Below, piece after piece: positions 7,281 to 17,332 of a stretch of DNA of 64,000 nt; the stretch's first letter is position 1, and each line of letters opens with the position of its first letter. This stretch comes from Mycobacterium celatum (GTDB taxonomy: Bacteria; Actinomycetota; Actinomycetes; Mycobacteriales; Mycobacteriaceae). Under the pieces are notes generated by a model. The model did not search any database and was not told where the DNA came from. It saw only the letters and a list, made by a program, of their open reading frames with translations. The translations under genes were made by a program, and so were the position numbers. Where the stretch lies: assembly GCF_002101595.1 (NCBI RefSeq), contig NZ_LQOM01000024.1, forward strand, positions 186,001 to 250,000, read 5' to 3'.

Positions 7281-8096
7281 TCAGCGCCGGACGGGCCCGG
7301 CCGAGGTCAAGATTCGCGGACCGTCAGAGGTCACCGCGACGGTGTGCTCCCAGTGCGCCGCCCGCGACCCGTCAGCGGTAACGACGGTCCATTCGTCGTC
7401 GAGCACCTTGGTTTTGCCAGTGCCCAGCGTCAGCATCGGCTCGATGGCCAGCACCGACCCGACCCCCAGCAGCGGGCCGCGTCCCGGGGCGCCCTCGTTG
7501 GGCAGGAACGGATCCATGTGCATGTTCCGGCCGATGCCGTGACCGCCGTAACCCTCGACGATGCCGAACGCGCGGCCGTAGCGCTTCTCCGCGGCATGCG
7601 TGGCGGTTTCGATCGCGTGCGAGACATCGGTCAACCGGTTGCCGACCACCATCGCGGCGATCCCGGCATCCAACGACTCCCTGGTCGCCTGCGACAGCGC
7701 CTCGTCGCCGTCGGCGACCTGCCCGACCCCGAACGTCACAGCCGCGTCGCCGTGCCAGCCGTCCAAGATCGCGCCGCAGTCGATCGACACCAGGTCACCG
7801 GGCGCCAGGATCTCGCTGCCGGATGGAATGCCATGCACCACACGGTCATTCACCGACGCGCAGATCGACGCCGGGTAGCCGTGATAACCCAGGAACGACG
7901 GCGTGGCGCCGGCGTCGCGGATCACCGATTCGGCGATCTCGTCGAGCCTGCGGGTCGAGATCCCAGGCGCGGCCGCGTCCTGCACCGCCCGCAGCGCGGC
8001 GGCCACCACCGCACCCGCCGCGGCCATCGCATCCAGCTCACCAGCGCTGCGCTGCGGCACGACCTTGCGGCTGCGCAGCCCGGCCAGGGCGATCAC
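7281..8096 (-). CDS. map: Methionine aminopeptidase, type I
   Basis: Removes the N-terminal methionine from new proteins, in the cytosol, with a two-metal centre. The five expected ligands are visible: Asp in SIDCGA, Asp in GDAAVTF, His in GGHGIG, Glu in AIEPML and Glu in HWEHTV. The 271-residue length is slightly longer than M. tuberculosis MapA (about 266) because of a short C-terminal tail (TSAGPVRR). It starts with GTG at 8096, 2 nt after the adk stop, in the conserved secY-adk-map order. The extended start fits the orthologue's conserved [13 protein letters not shown] region at residue 12. Confidence 0.97.
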   Translation of the reverse strand: MIALAGLRSRKVVPQRSAGELDAMAAAGAVVAAALRAVQDAAAPGISTRRLDEIAESVIRDAGATPSFLGYHGYPASICASVNDRVVHGIPSGSEILAPGDLVSIDCGAILDGWHGDAAVTFGVGQVADGDEALSQATRESLDAGIAAMVVGNRLTDVSHAIETATHAAEKRYGRAFGIVEGYGGHGIGRNMHMDPFLPNEGAPGRGPLLGVGSVLAIEPMLTLGTGKTKVLDDEWTVVTADGSRAAHWEHTVAVTSDGPRILTSAGPVRR

Positions 8097-8098
8097 GG

Positions 8099-8650
8099 TT
8101 ACTTACCCAGGGCTTGCAGGGCGCGGGCGAATACCTCGTCGACGGTGCCCACGGCGTCGACGGTTTTCAGCTCGTGCTCGTGCTGGTAGTACTCCAGCAG
8201 CGGCGCGGTCTCGTCGCGGTAGACCTTCATCCGGTTGAGGATGACCTCGTCGTTGTCGTCGGCGCGTCCGCGTCCCTTGAGCCGCTCGAGCAACACGTCT
8301 TCGGGCACCCGGAACTCAAGCACCGCATCGAGCTTGGTGCCGCGGCGTTCGAGCATGTCGTGCAGTGCCTTGGCCTGCTCCAGCGAGCGGGGATAGCCGT
8401 CCAGGATGAAACCGGACGCCGCGTCCGGGTCATCGAGGCGGTCGTCGACGAGTTGGTTGGTCAGCTCGGAGGGCACCAGGTCGCCGGCGTCCAGGTAGCG
8501 CTTGGCTTCCATGCCGAGTTTGGTGCCCTCGCTGATGTTGCTGCGGAACAGCTCCCCGGTGGAAATCTGTGGGACTCCGAGTTTTTCGGCCAGCTTGACC
8601 GCCTGCGTGCCTTTCCCGGCGCCGGGCGGGCCAAGCAAAACAACTCTCAC
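8099..8650 (-). CDS. adk: Adenylate kinase
   Basis: Interconverts ATP + AMP and 2 ADP. The P-loop [10 protein letters not shown] is at residues 7-16, the AMP-binding segment [11 protein letters not shown] follows, and the LID region is short ([11 protein letters not shown]), as in actinobacterial enzymes of about 181-183 residues. The ATG at 8650 overlaps the secY stop (ATGA). It is the middle gene of the secY-adk-map operon. Confidence 0.97.
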   Translation of the reverse strand: MRVVLLGPPGAGKGTQAVKLAEKLGVPQISTGELFRSNISEGTKLGMEAKRYLDAGDLVPSELTNQLVDDRLDDPDAASGFILDGYPRSLEQAKALHDMLERRGTKLDAVLEFRVPEDVLLERLKGRGRADDNDEVILNRMKVYRDETAPLLEYYQHEHELKTVDAVGTVDEVFARALQALGK

Positions 8651-9972
8651 TTCAGGAACCCTTCGTAGTTGCGCTGCATGAGCTGGCTCTCGATCTGTTT
8701 GACCGTATCCAAACCGACGCCGATCATGATCAGAACCGCGGTACCGCCGAACGGCAGGTTCTGCACCTGCCCGGTATTACCGATCTGCAAGAACAGGTTG
8801 GGCAGCACCGAGATCACGCCGAGGTAGATCGAGCCCGGCAACGTGATGCGGCTCAGCACAAAGCGCAGGTAGTCGGCGGTCGGCTTGCCCGGGCGGATGC
8901 CGGGAATGAAGCCGCCGAATTTCTTCATCTCGTCGGCGCGTTCGTCGGGGTTGAACGTGATCGACACGTAGAAGTACGTGAAGAAGATGATCAGCCCGAA
9001 GTACAGGCCGATGTAGACCGGGTCGGCGGGGTTCGACAAGTAATTGCCGACGAACTTGTCCCACCACGTATTGCCGACGCCGCCGGTGCCGCTGCGGATC
9101 AGCTGAGTGATCAGATGCGGGATGTAGATCAGCGACGACGCGAAGATGACGGGGATAACACCGGCCTGGTTGACCTTGAGCGGCAGATACGTCGAGGTGC
9201 CGCCGTACATCCGCCGGCCCACCATCCGCTTGGCGTACTGCACCGGGATGCGGCGCTGGCCCTGCTCGACGAACACCACGCCGACGATGATGACCAGCGC
9301 GGCCACCAGGACCGCGGCGAAGATCGGCCCGCCGCGGCTGTCCAGGATCGACTTGCCCTCGGCCGGGATGCGGGCGGCGATGCCGACGAATATCAGCAGC
9401 GACATGCCGTTGCCGATCCCGCGCTCGGTGATCACCTCGCCCATCCACATCACCAGCGCCGCGCCGGCCGTCATCACCAGCACGATGACGATCAGCGTGA
9501 AGATGTTCTGGTCGGCGATGATGTCCAGGCTGCAGCCCTGCAGCAGCCCCCCGTTGGCGGCCAGCGCCACGATGCTGGTGGCCTGCAGGATGGCCAGCGC
9601 GATCGCCAGATAGCGGGTGTACTGCGTCATCTTGGCCTGGCCGGATTGGCCTTCCTTGCGCAGCTCTTCGAAGCGTGGGATGACCACGGTCAGCAGCTGC
9701 ACGATGATGCTCGCGGTGATGTAGGGCATCACCCCGACTGCGAACACGGTCAGCTGCAGCAGCGCACCCCCGGAGAACAGGTTGATCAGCGAGTAGATCT
9801 GCGCGGCTTCCCCGCCGCTGACCTGCGCGATGCACTTCTGCACGTTCGGGTAGTCCACGCCGGGCGACGGCAGTGAGGCGCCGACCCGGTAGAGGATGAC
9901 GATGCCCAGCGTGAACAGGATCTTCCGTCTCAGGTCGACTGTCCGCAGCGATGAGATGAAAGCCGAAAGCAC
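8647..9972 (-). CDS. secY: Preprotein translocase channel SecY
   Basis: Ten-helix membrane channel of the Sec system, 441 residues. The N-terminus ([22 protein letters not shown]), the plug/TM2 area and the cytosolic loop [27 protein letters not shown] are diagnostic, as is the C-terminal [10 protein letters not shown]. It starts with GTG at 9972. It heads the secY-adk-map operon and is divergent from the methyltransferase gene at 10190 across 217 bp that must carry its promoter; I did not find a convincing -35/-10 pair there. Confidence 0.97.
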   Translation of the reverse strand: MLSAFISSLRTVDLRRKILFTLGIVILYRVGASLPSPGVDYPNVQKCIAQVSGGEAAQIYSLINLFSGGALLQLTVFAVGVMPYITASIIVQLLTVVIPRFEELRKEGQSGQAKMTQYTRYLAIALAILQATSIVALAANGGLLQGCSLDIIADQNIFTLIVIVLVMTAGAALVMWMGEVITERGIGNGMSLLIFVGIAARIPAEGKSILDSRGGPIFAAVLVAALVIIVGVVFVEQGQRRIPVQYAKRMVGRRMYGGTSTYLPLKVNQAGVIPVIFASSLIYIPHLITQLIRSGTGGVGNTWWDKFVGNYLSNPADPVYIGLYFGLIIFFTYFYVSITFNPDERADEMKKFGGFIPGIRPGKPTADYLRFVLSRITLPGSIYLGVISVLPNLFLQIGNTGQVQNLPFGGTAVLIMIGVGLDTVKQIESQLMQRNYEGFLK

Positions 9973-10158
9973 TCTTCCTCCTGCGCAGCCGGGCTCTGGT
10001 CGCGGCGTGCCGATGGGGCTGGTCTGGCCAGCGTCGGTTGGTCCTGCGTTGCGCGCCGACCCGCAGGCCAGGATATGCAGAGTCGCGCGCCAAGCAGTCT
10101 ACGAGAGTAACAGCGCAGGCAGCGGTCCCCGGCCACAGGCGTACAGTTTCTGCTGTCA

Positions 10159-10174
10159 TTATATTGGCTAAGTA
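10159..10174 (+). promoter_or_regulatory. Shared 16-bp motif before methyltransferase cluster 1
   Basis: TTATATTGGCTAAGTA stands 15 bp before the ATG at 10190. The identical 16 bases occur at 19400-19415 before methyltransferase cluster 2. The flanks differ, so this is either a conserved promoter/operator (TATATT could serve as a -10) or the only remnant of an older duplication that selection has kept. Confidence 0.6.
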
Positions 10175-10189
10175 TTGAGGGGCTGGTGG

Positions 10190-11119
10190 ATGGGCAGCAC
10201 ACGGTTTGAGGGCGACACCTGGGACTTGGCCTCCGGCGTCGGGGTGACGGCCACCATGGTCGCGGCTGCCCGGGCGGTGGCGACCAGGAGCCCCGACCCG
10301 CTGATCAACGACCAGTTCGCCGAGCCGCTGGTGCGCGCCGTCGGCGTCGACTTCTTCACTCGGATGGCCGGCGGCGAGCTCGATCCGCAGGATCTCGACG
10401 ACGACGAGGCCAAGGGTCTGCGCCGGTTCGCCGACGCGATGGCCATCCGCACCGAATTCTTCGATCGGTTTTTCTTGGACGCGGTGGGGGCGGGTATCCG
10501 CCAAGCCGTCATCCTGGCCTCGGGCCTGGACTCCCGCGCCTACCGGCTGCCGTGGCCGCCCGGCACGACGGTGTTCGAGGTCGACCAGCCGCAGGTGATC
10601 AGCTTCAAGACGGCCGCGCTGGCCGATCTGGGCGCGCAGCCGACGGCGGATCGGCGGGTGGTCGCGATCGACCTGCGCGACGACTGGCCCGCCGCGCTGA
10701 CGGAGGCCGGCTTCGACCCGGCCCAGCGCAGCGCCTGGATCGCCGAGGGGCTTCTGGGCTATCTACCTGCCGCGGCACAGGACCGGCTGCTCGACCAGAT
10801 CACCGAGCTGAGTGTGCCCGGTAGCCGGTTCGCCACCGAAGGCCTGGTGGACGTCAACGACCTCGGCGAAGCGGAGCTGCGGCGCCGCATGCAACGCCAA
10901 ACCGACCGCTGGCGCCGCCACGGCTTCGAGCTGGACATGGCCGCGCTGGTGTATTTTGACCACCGCACCGACGTGGCGACCTATCTGGCCGGCAACGGCT
11001 GGCAGACCACCGGCGCGAACGCCACGGATCTGCTGGCCAAACATGGCCTGCCGCCGATCGATCCCGACGACGCCCCGTTCGGCGACGTCGTCTACCTCAG
11101 CGCGGAGTTGGCGCGATGA
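10190..11119 (+). CDS. SAM-dependent methyltransferase, TIGR00027 family (copy 1)
   Basis: A 309-residue member of the mycobacteria-expanded putative SAM methyltransferase family (PF04072; M. tuberculosis Rv0725c, Rv0726c, Rv0731c). Family hallmarks: [21 protein letters not shown] at the N-terminus, [34 protein letters not shown] with the SAM loop, [10 protein letters not shown] and [11 protein letters not shown]. Physiological substrate is unknown for the family. The ATG at 10190 follows GAGGGG by 7 nt and is preferred to an in-frame ATG five codons earlier. The stop overlaps the next methyltransferase by 4 nt (ATGA). Confidence 0.93.
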   Translation: MGSTRFEGDTWDLASGVGVTATMVAAARAVATRSPDPLINDQFAEPLVRAVGVDFFTRMAGGELDPQDLDDDEAKGLRRFADAMAIRTEFFDRFFLDAVGAGIRQAVILASGLDSRAYRLPWPPGTTVFEVDQPQVISFKTAALADLGAQPTADRRVVAIDLRDDWPAALTEAGFDPAQRSAWIAEGLLGYLPAAAQDRLLDQITELSVPGSRFATEGLVDVNDLGEAELRRRMQRQTDRWRRHGFELDMAALVYFDHRTDVATYLAGNGWQTTGANATDLLAKHGLPPIDPDDAPFGDVVYLSAELAR

Positions 11120-12018
11120 CGCGGTCGGAACGCGACAGCTGGGACCTGGCGTCCAGCGTGGGGACGACGGCGACGATGGTCGCCGCGGCACGGGCTTTGG
11201 CGACGCGCGCCGACCCTCCGCTGATCAACGATCCGTTCGCAGAGCCGCTGGTGCGGGCGGTGGGCATCGACTACTTCGTCCGCCTCCTCGACGGCGACAT
11301 CGCGGCCGGGGACGCCGCTCTGCCGGTGGATCCGCGCCACATCGTCACGAACATCGCCGTGCGCACCCGGTTTTTCGACGACTTCTTCACCGCTGCGGCC
11401 AACGACGGTCTGCGGCAAGCGGTGATCCTGGCTGCCGGCTTGGACACCCGGGCCTACCGGCTGCCGTGGCCGGACGGCACCGTGGTCTACGAGCTCGACC
11501 AGCCCGCGGTCGTCGACTTCAAGTCGGCGACGCTGGCCGAACTCGGCGCCCAGCCGAGGGCCGAACGGCGAACCGTGCCGGTTGATCTGCGGGAGGACTG
11601 GCCGGTTGCCTTGCGCGCCAACGGCTTTGACGACAGCCAGCCGACCGCGTGGATCGCCGAAGGCCTGCTGTTGTACCTGCCGCCGGAGGCGCAGGACCGG
11701 CTGTTCGACATCATCACCGCGCTCAGCGCGCCCGGCAGCCGGCTGGCCACCGAATACCACCCCGACGGCGGCGCTGCGATGGCCGAGCGCAGCAAGGATA
11801 TGGCGCCGCACTGGCGCGAACAGGGGCTGGATCTCGACCTGTCCGAGCTCGTCTACCACGGCGAGCGCAAGGCCGTGCCGGACTACCTGGCCGCGCACGA
11901 CTGGACGATCTCGATGTGTAGCCGCGCCGAGCTGTTGAGCAGCTACGGTCTCGAGCTGCCCGACGACGCCGCGTCGGCGCCGATGCGCAATACCGTCGCG
12001 ATCACCGCGGTGCGATAG
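11116..12018 (+). CDS. SAM-dependent methyltransferase, TIGR00027 family (copy 2)
   Basis: A 300-residue paralogue of the preceding gene, with [55 protein letters not shown] and [19 protein letters not shown]. It is translationally coupled to copy 1. Its 3' end overlaps the convergent xylB-like gene by 17 bp, with no room for a terminator. Confidence 0.93.
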   Translation: MTRSERDSWDLASSVGTTATMVAAARALATRADPPLINDPFAEPLVRAVGIDYFVRLLDGDIAAGDAALPVDPRHIVTNIAVRTRFFDDFFTAAANDGLRQAVILAAGLDTRAYRLPWPDGTVVYELDQPAVVDFKSATLAELGAQPRAERRTVPVDLREDWPVALRANGFDDSQPTAWIAEGLLLYLPPEAQDRLFDIITALSAPGSRLATEYHPDGGAAMAERSKDMAPHWREQGLDLDLSELVYHGERKAVPDYLAAHDWTISMCSRAELLSSYGLELPDDAASAPMRNTVAITAVR

Positions 12019-13354
12019 CCCTGGACGGCCGGTCGGCCAGCTCGAGGAAACGGTGATAGCGGTCCTCCGTCGCGCTTGCCCACGCCGGATCGGGTTCGAC
12101 GAGGCGCTCGACGCTCGCCCACCGGGCGGCGTCGGTCATCGATGACTCCAGGCCGACGGCCATTCGCGCCAGGAAGGCAGCTCCCAGCGCCGCACCCTCG
12201 GCGACCGCCGACAACTGCACCGGCCGACCGGTGGCGTCGGCGATGGCCTGCATCCACGGCCCGACTCGGGTGCCGCCGCCCGCGGCCACGATGCGTGACA
12301 CCGGAGCTCCGCTCAGCTCGATCAACTGGCGCACGACGAAACCCGATGCCTCGTAGGCGGCCCGGCGCAGGGCGGCGGCGTCGTGGGTGAGGTTTAGCCC
12401 GTCGAGCACGGCGCGCCGCTCCGGATCGTGGTAGGGCACCCGCTCGCCGCGCACATACGGCGACCACACCGGCACCCGTCGCGGGTCTGCGGCTGTGGGG
12501 TCTCCTGGCCCCAGCAGCCGGTCCACCCAGCCAAGGAACAGCCCGCCGGCGTTGCTGGGGCCGCCGAGCTGGCTCTTGCCGGCAGCAGTGTGCGGGATGG
12601 TCCACAGGCCCGGCACCTGCCGGTGTTCGGGAATGGTCACCCAGACGATGAGCGTCGTGCCGCACAGCACCAACACGTCGCCGTCCTGGTCGGCGCCGGC
12701 CACCAGCTGCTCGCACAACGCGTCGATTGCCCCGACTGCCAGAACGGTGTCGCTGTCGGCCAGCTGCCCGGCCGCCACACCCGGGGCATCCACCCGTGGC
12801 ATCCGGTCCACGGTCGCGCCGCAGTCCTTGCATGCCTGTTCGTTCCAGCCGGTGCCGTCGAACAGCGGCAGGCTGGTGTAGGCGGTGGCGAAGTCGACCA
12901 CCGCGTCACCGGCCAGCGCGTGGTTGGCCACCGCCGGCGCCGGCCAGTAGCCGGCCGCGTCGGGTGCCTCCGCGGCCGTCCAGCGCAGGAACTGGGCCGC
13001 CTCCCCCGTCGGTGGGAGCGACGCGGCGGCGTCGACGTGTGTGCGGCCCCGGGCGTCGCCGTACAGCAGCCCGGGCGTGATGGGCCGGCCGGTGGAGTCG
13101 ACGGCGGTCAGCGACGGCACCATCGCCGATACCGCGGCGGCGCGGGGGTTTTCGCCGGCCAGTTCGCCCAGGGCGGTCAGTGGGCCACGGCGCCACGCCT
13201 CGTCGGCGTCGTGCTCCAGCCGGTCCGGGGCGGCAACCCGCAACTGGTGAGGAATGCGTGTCCGCGCGATCACGTGGCCGTGCTCGTCGGCGACCACGGC
13301 TTTGACGGCGGTGCTGCCGATGTCGATGCCCAGTGTGACCTCTTTGCGTGACAC
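12002..13354 (-). CDS. xylB: FGGY-family carbohydrate kinase (xylulokinase-like)
   Basis: A sugar kinase of 450 residues with the ASKHA ATPase fold. The N-terminal phosphate-1 loop is [16 protein letters not shown], the second is [11 protein letters not shown], and the adenosine loop is [23 protein letters not shown]. It matches M. tuberculosis Rv0729 (XylB) in length and place. GTG at 13354 was chosen over a GTG 9 nt upstream because the protein then starts [12 protein letters not shown]. It is divergent from the dehydrogenase gene at 13385 with 30 bp between them, suggesting shared control with the aldolase. The sugar is unproven; xylulose, fuculose or a related pentulose is possible. Confidence 0.88.
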   Translation of the reverse strand: MSRKEVTLGIDIGSTAVKAVVADEHGHVIARTRIPHQLRVAAPDRLEHDADEAWRRGPLTALGELAGENPRAAAVSAMVPSLTAVDSTGRPITPGLLYGDARGRTHVDAAASLPPTGEAAQFLRWTAAEAPDAAGYWPAPAVANHALAGDAVVDFATAYTSLPLFDGTGWNEQACKDCGATVDRMPRVDAPGVAAGQLADSDTVLAVGAIDALCEQLVAGADQDGDVLVLCGTTLIVWVTIPEHRQVPGLWTIPHTAAGKSQLGGPSNAGGLFLGWVDRLLGPGDPTAADPRRVPVWSPYVRGERVPYHDPERRAVLDGLNLTHDAAALRRAAYEASGFVVRQLIELSGAPVSRIVAAGGGTRVGPWMQAIADATGRPVQLSAVAEGAALGAAFLARMAVGLESSMTDAARWASVERLVEPDPAWASATEDRYHRFLELADRPSRAIAPR

Positions 13355-13384
13355 GGGCGTCACCGTACGCCAGCATTGGCAGTC

Positions 13385-14365
13385 GTGACGCGTGCTTTGG
13401 TGACCGCGCCGCTGCGTGGCGACGGGTTCGACAAGTTGCGGCGGCTGGTCGACGTGGTTTACGACCCGTGGATCGACCAGCGGCCATTGCGTATTTATGG
13501 CGCCGAGCAACTCGCCGAGCGGATTTCGGCCGAGCGTGCCGATGTCGTTGTGGTGGAGGCTGATTCGGTGAGCGGTCCGGTGTTCGAGCTGGGGCTGCGG
13601 GCGATTGCCTCCACCCGAGGAGATCCCAACAACGTCGACGTCGCCGGCGCTACCGCCGCCGGGATCCCGGTGCTGTTCACCCCGGGCCGCAACGCCGACG
13701 CGGTCGCGGAGATGACGATTGCCCTGCTGTTCGCCTGTACCCGGCGTTTGCTGACCGCCGACGCCGACGTGCGGGCCGGGGAAGTGTTCCGCGACGGCAC
13801 AATTCCCTATCAGCGGTTCCGGGCCGCCGAACTCGCGGGCCTGACCGCCGGACTCGTCGGTCTGGGCGCGGTCGGCCGCGCGGTGAAGTGGCGGCTGGCC
13901 GGGCTGGGGATGCGGGTGATCGCCCACGACCCGTACAACGACGAGGCCCGGCACGGCCTCGACGAACTGTTCGCCGAGGCCGACATCGTGTCGCTGCACG
14001 CGCCGGTCAGCGACGACACCGCCGGGCTGATCGGGGCCAAGCAGTTCGCCGCCATGCGCGACGGCGTCGTCTTCCTCAACACCGCGCGCGCGCAGCTGCA
14101 CGACACCGACGCGCTGGTTCACGCGCTGCGCAGCGGAAAGGTCGCCGCGGCCGGGCTGGATCACTTTGTCGGCGAATGGCTGCCGGTCGATCACCCTCTG
14201 GTGGGCATGCCGAATGTGGTGCTCACCCCGCACATCGGTGGGGCAACGTGGAACACTGAGGCACGGCAGGCGCAAATGGTTGCCGACGACCTCGAGGCCT
14301 TGCTGACCGGGAGGACGCCCGCCCATATCGTCAATCCGGAGGTGCTTCGGCATGAGATTCGTTGA
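13385..14365 (+). CDS. serA2: D-isomer-specific 2-hydroxyacid dehydrogenase (SerA2-like)
   Basis: An NAD-dependent dehydrogenase of 326 residues, the same length as M. tuberculosis SerA2 (Rv0728c). Signature pieces are TAGLVGLGAVGRAVKWRLAG (NAD-binding GxGxxG at about residue 160), a catalytic Arg in FLNTARAQLHD and the Glu/His region NVVLTPHIGGATWNTEA. GTG at 13385 gives the orthologue's length; an in-frame TTG at 13376 is the alternative. It overlaps the downstream aldolase by 14 bp. Kinase, dehydrogenase and aldolase together suggest sugar or sugar-acid breakdown rather than serine synthesis. Confidence 0.88.
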   Translation: MTRALVTAPLRGDGFDKLRRLVDVVYDPWIDQRPLRIYGAEQLAERISAERADVVVVEADSVSGPVFELGLRAIASTRGDPNNVDVAGATAAGIPVLFTPGRNADAVAEMTIALLFACTRRLLTADADVRAGEVFRDGTIPYQRFRAAELAGLTAGLVGLGAVGRAVKWRLAGLGMRVIAHDPYNDEARHGLDELFAEADIVSLHAPVSDDTAGLIGAKQFAAMRDGVVFLNTARAQLHDTDALVHALRSGKVAAAGLDHFVGEWLPVDHPLVGMPNVVLTPHIGGATWNTEARQAQMVADDLEALLTGRTPAHIVNPEVLRHEIR

Positions 14366-15008
14366 CAACCCGGAGGCCGCGGTGCTGGCGGCGGCCAAGG
14401 ACATGCTGCGCCGCGGGCTGGTCGAGGGCACGGCGGGTAACATCTCGGCGCGACGGGAGGACGGCAACCTGGTCATCACGCCGTCGTCGGTCGACTACGC
14501 CGAGATGATGCTCGACGATCTGGTGGTCGTCGATCCCGACGGCGAGGTGCTCCACGCCGGCGAGGGCCGCTCCCCCTCAACGGAAATGAAGTTGCACCTG
14601 GCCTGTTACAAGGCTTTTGACGACATCGGTGCCGTCATTCACAGCCATCCGGTGTGGGCGACGATGTTCGCTATTGCGCACCAGACGATTCCGGCCTGCA
14701 TCGACGAGTTCGCCGTCTACTGCGGAGGAGAGATCCGCTGCACCGAATACGCCGCGTCCGGCACTCCCGACGTCGGCGCCAACGCGGTCAAGGCGTTGGA
14801 GGGCCGGGCGGCCGCGCTTATCGCCAACCACGGCATGGTGGCCGTCGGTCCGCGTCCGGACAAGGCGCTGCACGTCACGGCGCTGGTCGAGCGGACCGCG
14901 CAAATTGTCTGGGGCGCAAGAGCTCTCGGTGTTCCGGTGCCGATTCCCGATGATGTCAACGCCGGCTTCGCGGGCATCTACAGCTACTTGCGCGCCAACC
15001 CGATGTAG
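14352..15008 (+). CDS. fucA: Class II aldolase (L-fuculose-1-phosphate aldolase-like)
   Basis: A zinc-dependent aldolase of 218 residues. The zinc ligands are the two His of HSHP (near residue 97) and the His of ANHGMV (near 158); the catalytic Glu is in PSTEMKLHL. The phosphate-binding GTAGNISAR is near residue 25. The family cleaves fuculose-1-phosphate, ribulose-phosphates or related ketose phosphates. It is the last gene of the plus-strand unit with the dehydrogenase and pairs functionally with the divergent kinase. It matches Rv0727c. Confidence 0.9.
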   Translation: MRFVDNPEAAVLAAAKDMLRRGLVEGTAGNISARREDGNLVITPSSVDYAEMMLDDLVVVDPDGEVLHAGEGRSPSTEMKLHLACYKAFDDIGAVIHSHPVWATMFAIAHQTIPACIDEFAVYCGGEIRCTEYAASGTPDVGANAVKALEGRAAALIANHGMVAVGPRPDKALHVTALVERTAQIVWGARALGVPVPIPDDVNAGFAGIYSYLRANPM

Positions 15009-15033
15009 TTCGGCAAGCCTCCGCCGAGAGTGA

Positions 15034-15071
15034 ATCTCACGACGCAACACGCCGCGAACTCGTCGTGAGAT
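15034..15071. terminator. Hairpin between fucA and vapC, probable bidirectional terminator
   Basis: ATCTCACGACG (15034-15044) and CGTCGTGAGAT (15061-15071) form an 11-bp perfect stem with a 16-nt loop. It lies between two convergent genes (fucA ends 15008, vapC ends 15094). There is no U-tract, as is common for mycobacterial terminators. The sequence resembles intergenic hairpins I remember from other mycobacterial genomes, which needs a search. Confidence 0.55.
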
Positions 15072-15093
15072 CCACAGTCACCCTTCTCACGGG

Positions 15094-15483
15094 TCAGGCG
15101 ACGTCGAACAAGCGCAAACCGTCCACCCGATCGAAGTGCTTGCGGTTGCGCGTAGCGAACGGCAGGTCGAAGTTCAAACAGATGCCCGCCTGCAGGCAAT
15201 CGGCCATGCCGATGTCTTGGCCGGCTGCCCGCAGGGTCGCAGCTACCTCCCCGGCGCGTAACGCACTAGCCGGATCCAGTGGGAAAGTCCGCGAACGGAC
15301 AAGGCGGAGAATGTCATCGCGGCGAGCCAAGAAATCCGTGCCTATGCGCAATTCGAAGGCGGTTATCGCGGTGAGCCGAAGGCGGTGGCGGGTGATCAAC
15401 TCCCGCACCAACCGCACGCCGGGTCCCTTGCCGCGGAGAAAGTCGACTAGAAAGTCGGTGTCGACGACTACGAGGCCCGCCAT
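15094..15483 (-). CDS. vapC: VapC-family PIN-domain toxin
   Basis: A 129-residue PIN-domain ribonuclease, the toxin of a type II system. Acidic residues expected at the active site are present: Asp8 (VVVDTDFLVDFL), Glu44 (ITAFELRIG) and Asp93 (IGMADCLQAG), with a later ATRNRKHFDRV motif. It overlaps vapB by 16 bp, normal for these pairs. M. tuberculosis lacks a VapBC pair at this site as far as I recall, so it is probably an accessory insertion. Confidence 0.9.
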   Translation of the reverse strand: MAGLVVVDTDFLVDFLRGKGPGVRLVRELITRHRLRLTAITAFELRIGTDFLARRDDILRLVRSRTFPLDPASALRAGEVAATLRAAGQDIGMADCLQAGICLNFDLPFATRNRKHFDRVDGLRLFDVA

Positions 15484-15707
15484 CTAGCCCTTGCGTCATC
15501 AATGCGCGAGCGCACCTCTCGTGCCTCGGAGTCAGTAAGCGTGCCTTCGAGTCCTAACAGCAGGTCGATCTCCTCGTTGTTCAGACTCGCCAGATACACA
15601 TCCAAAGCCTCCTGGACAAGCGCGGAGAAGCCGCGTACGCCGCGGCGCTGAGCGATTGCACTCAGCGCGCGATGCTGCTGATCGGTAATCTCCACCGTCG
15701 TCCGCAT
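15468..15707 (-). CDS. vapB: VapB-type antitoxin, ribbon-helix-helix
   Basis: A 79-residue protein beginning RTTVEITDQQHRALSAIA, a ribbon-helix-helix DNA-binding fold, followed by an acidic/hydrophobic tail (EEIDLLLGLEGTL) of the sort that wraps and blocks the toxin. It is first in the operon and should repress its own promoter. The start lies beside GCATGCATGTTAACACATGCA, a short palindrome-rich stretch at about 15706-15726 that could be the operator. Confidence 0.85.
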   Translation of the reverse strand: MRTTVEITDQQHRALSAIAQRRGVRGFSALVQEALDVYLASLNNEEIDLLLGLEGTLTDSEAREVRSRIDDARARWRAS

Positions 15708-15730
15708 GCATGCATGTTAACACATGCACT

Positions 15731-16585
15731 TCAGCCTGCGGCGGCCCGCCAGCTGCGCGGTGACGTGCCGTGCGCGCGGCGAAACAGCCTGCTGAAATAG
15801 CCTGGGTCATAGATGCCCACGCGTTGGGCGACCGCGGCAACGGGGAGATCGGTGTCGGCCAGCAAATTGCGGGCTTCGGCCATGCGCCGCTCGATGATCC
15901 ACTCCTGCACAGTGCGCCCGGTGCGACGGCGCACGACCGTAGTCAGATGCCCCGGCGTCATCCCGAGCTCCGCCGCGACGTCGCGCAGCGACAACGGCTC
16001 GCCGTAGCGCCTGTCGATCACCGCGAACACCTCGGCCAGCAGCGGTTCACCGCTGCGCCGCAGATCGCCCACGACGTCGCCGGCCAGCCGCGCGAGATCG
16101 ATCAGCAGCAGCGTCAGATATGCCAGCGCCGCCTGCCGATAACCCTCCCGGCGGGTGGCCAGTTCGGCCTCGATCGACCCGATCGTGGCGTCCCACACCG
16201 GTCGGCGCTTCGCGGGCACGGTCAGCTCCAGCAATGCACCGGAGCGTCCGTGCAAAAACGGGAACAGCAGTGGATGGGCCCGCCACGCCGGCCACGGCGA
16301 TCGCCCGTCGCCGCCCAGCGCTGCCGGGTCGAAGAACAGGCCGACGCCACCTTCGGTGCGACTCACCCGCTCGAGGTCGATCACTTCACCGGGAGCGACG
16401 ACATAGACCAGCCCTCCCGCTTGCACGTACCACAACGCCGGGAAGTCGTGGATGTGACGGCCACGTTCGAGGACGTCGTCGCGGCCGCCTCGGACCACTG
16501 ACACCGGCGGTGTGTTCACGTCGGCCCGGTACGCGTAAACCGGTACCCCGCCGCGGTGGCGAACCAGCCGGGCTGCTACTGTCAT
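15731..16585 (-). CDS. AraC-family transcriptional regulator
   Basis: A 284-residue regulator. The N-terminal about 150 residues form a cupin-like sensor (HIHDFPALWYVQAGGLVYVVAPGEVIDL). The C-terminal domain has two helix-turn-helix motifs (LSLRDVAAELGMTPGHLTTVVRRRTG and PVAAVAQRVGIYDPGYFSRLFRRAHGTSPRSWR). It is divergent from a small methyltransferase gene across about 72 bp that contains an inverted repeat, the likely operator. Ligand unknown. Confidence 0.9.
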   Translation of the reverse strand: MTVAARLVRHRGGVPVYAYRADVNTPPVSVVRGGRDDVLERGRHIHDFPALWYVQAGGLVYVVAPGEVIDLERVSRTEGGVGLFFDPAALGGDGRSPWPAWRAHPLLFPFLHGRSGALLELTVPAKRRPVWDATIGSIEAELATRREGYRQAALAYLTLLLIDLARLAGDVVGDLRRSGEPLLAEVFAVIDRRYGEPLSLRDVAAELGMTPGHLTTVVRRRTGRTVQEWIIERRMAEARNLLADTDLPVAAVAQRVGIYDPGYFSRLFRRAHGTSPRSWRAAAG

Positions 16586-16593
16586 GACCTTAA

Positions 16594-16617
16594 GATAATC
16601 CTACTTTCGCAGATTAT
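16594..16617. promoter_or_regulatory. Inverted repeat in the AraC/methyltransferase divergent region
   Basis: GATAATC (16594-16600) and GATTAT (16612-16617) are inverted copies (ATAATC/GATTAT) with an 11-nt spacer in an AT-rich patch 9 bp upstream of the regulator's ATG. It is a plausible autoregulatory site. AT-richness could also make it a pair of -10-like elements. Confidence 0.35.
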
Positions 16618-16657
16618 TAGCTAATTCGCAATGCCACCAACGCTTCACCATGGAAGT

Positions 16658-17323
16658 ATGACCGAACATCGTCTACATCGACTCCTGGGCAACAACCACG
16701 ACTACCTGCCCGCCGCCGGCCGCGACATCTTCCTTCCCGGTTACGACCTCATCTCTCGGCTGCTCGGCATGGCCAAGGTCCACGACACCCTCATCGCGCA
16801 GGCCGAACTCGACGGCGGTCAGCGTGTTCTGGAAATCGGTTGCGGGACCGGCAACGTCACGATCCGCGCCAAGCGTGCTCATCCCGGCGTCGAGTTTGTC
16901 GGCTGCGACCCCGACCCTCGGGCGCTGGCGCAGGCGCACCGAAAAGCGCAGGGGCTCAGCGGCATCCGCTTTGACCAGGGCTACGCCCAGCAGTTGCCCT
17001 ACTCGGCCGCCGAATTCGACCGCGTGCTGTCGTCGATGATGCTGCATCATCTTCCCGACGACGCGAAAGCCGCCGCTGCTGCGGAAGTTTTTCGCGTGCT
17101 CCGGCCCGGCGGCAGGCTGCATCTCGTCGACATCGGCGGCGATATGACCGCCCGCGACGGCCTGGCGGCGCGGCGGATGCTGCGCAACCGCCATATGGCC
17201 GGAAACCTCGGCGACGCGATTCCACGCCTGCTGCGCGCGGCCGGATTCGACTGCCGCGAGGTCGCGAGCCATCGGCATCGCTTAGTCGGGCGACTCACCT
17301 ATTACCGCGCCACCCGCCCCTAG
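16658..17323 (+). CDS. Class I SAM-dependent methyltransferase (UbiE/methyltransferase 11 type)
   Basis: A 221-residue Rossmann-fold methyltransferase. Motif I VLEIGCGTGNVTIRAKRAHPG is at about residues 55-75, the acidic motif II residue is in EFVGCDPDPRALAQ, and SSMMLHHLPDDAKAAAAAEVFRVLRPGGRLHLVD covers motifs III-IV. Substrate unknown. An in-frame ATG at 16631 would add nine residues; I prefer 16658 (MTEHRLHRLLG), though its GGAAG is unusually close (2 nt). Its position opposite the AraC regulator suggests it is the regulated gene. Confidence 0.85.
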   Translation: MTEHRLHRLLGNNHDYLPAAGRDIFLPGYDLISRLLGMAKVHDTLIAQAELDGGQRVLEIGCGTGNVTIRAKRAHPGVEFVGCDPDPRALAQAHRKAQGLSGIRFDQGYAQQLPYSAAEFDRVLSSMMLHHLPDDAKAAAAAEVFRVLRPGGRLHLVDIGGDMTARDGLAARRMLRNRHMAGNLGDAIPRLLRAAGFDCREVASHRHRLVGRLTYYRATRP

Positions 17324-17332
17324 CGAGCAACC

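Noticed and set aside
8777..10504. 575-residue open frame on the minus strand over secY and methyltransferase copy 1
   Set aside because: Shifted-frame shadow of secY, with Arg/Gly/Pro/His composition typical of GC-rich non-coding frames.
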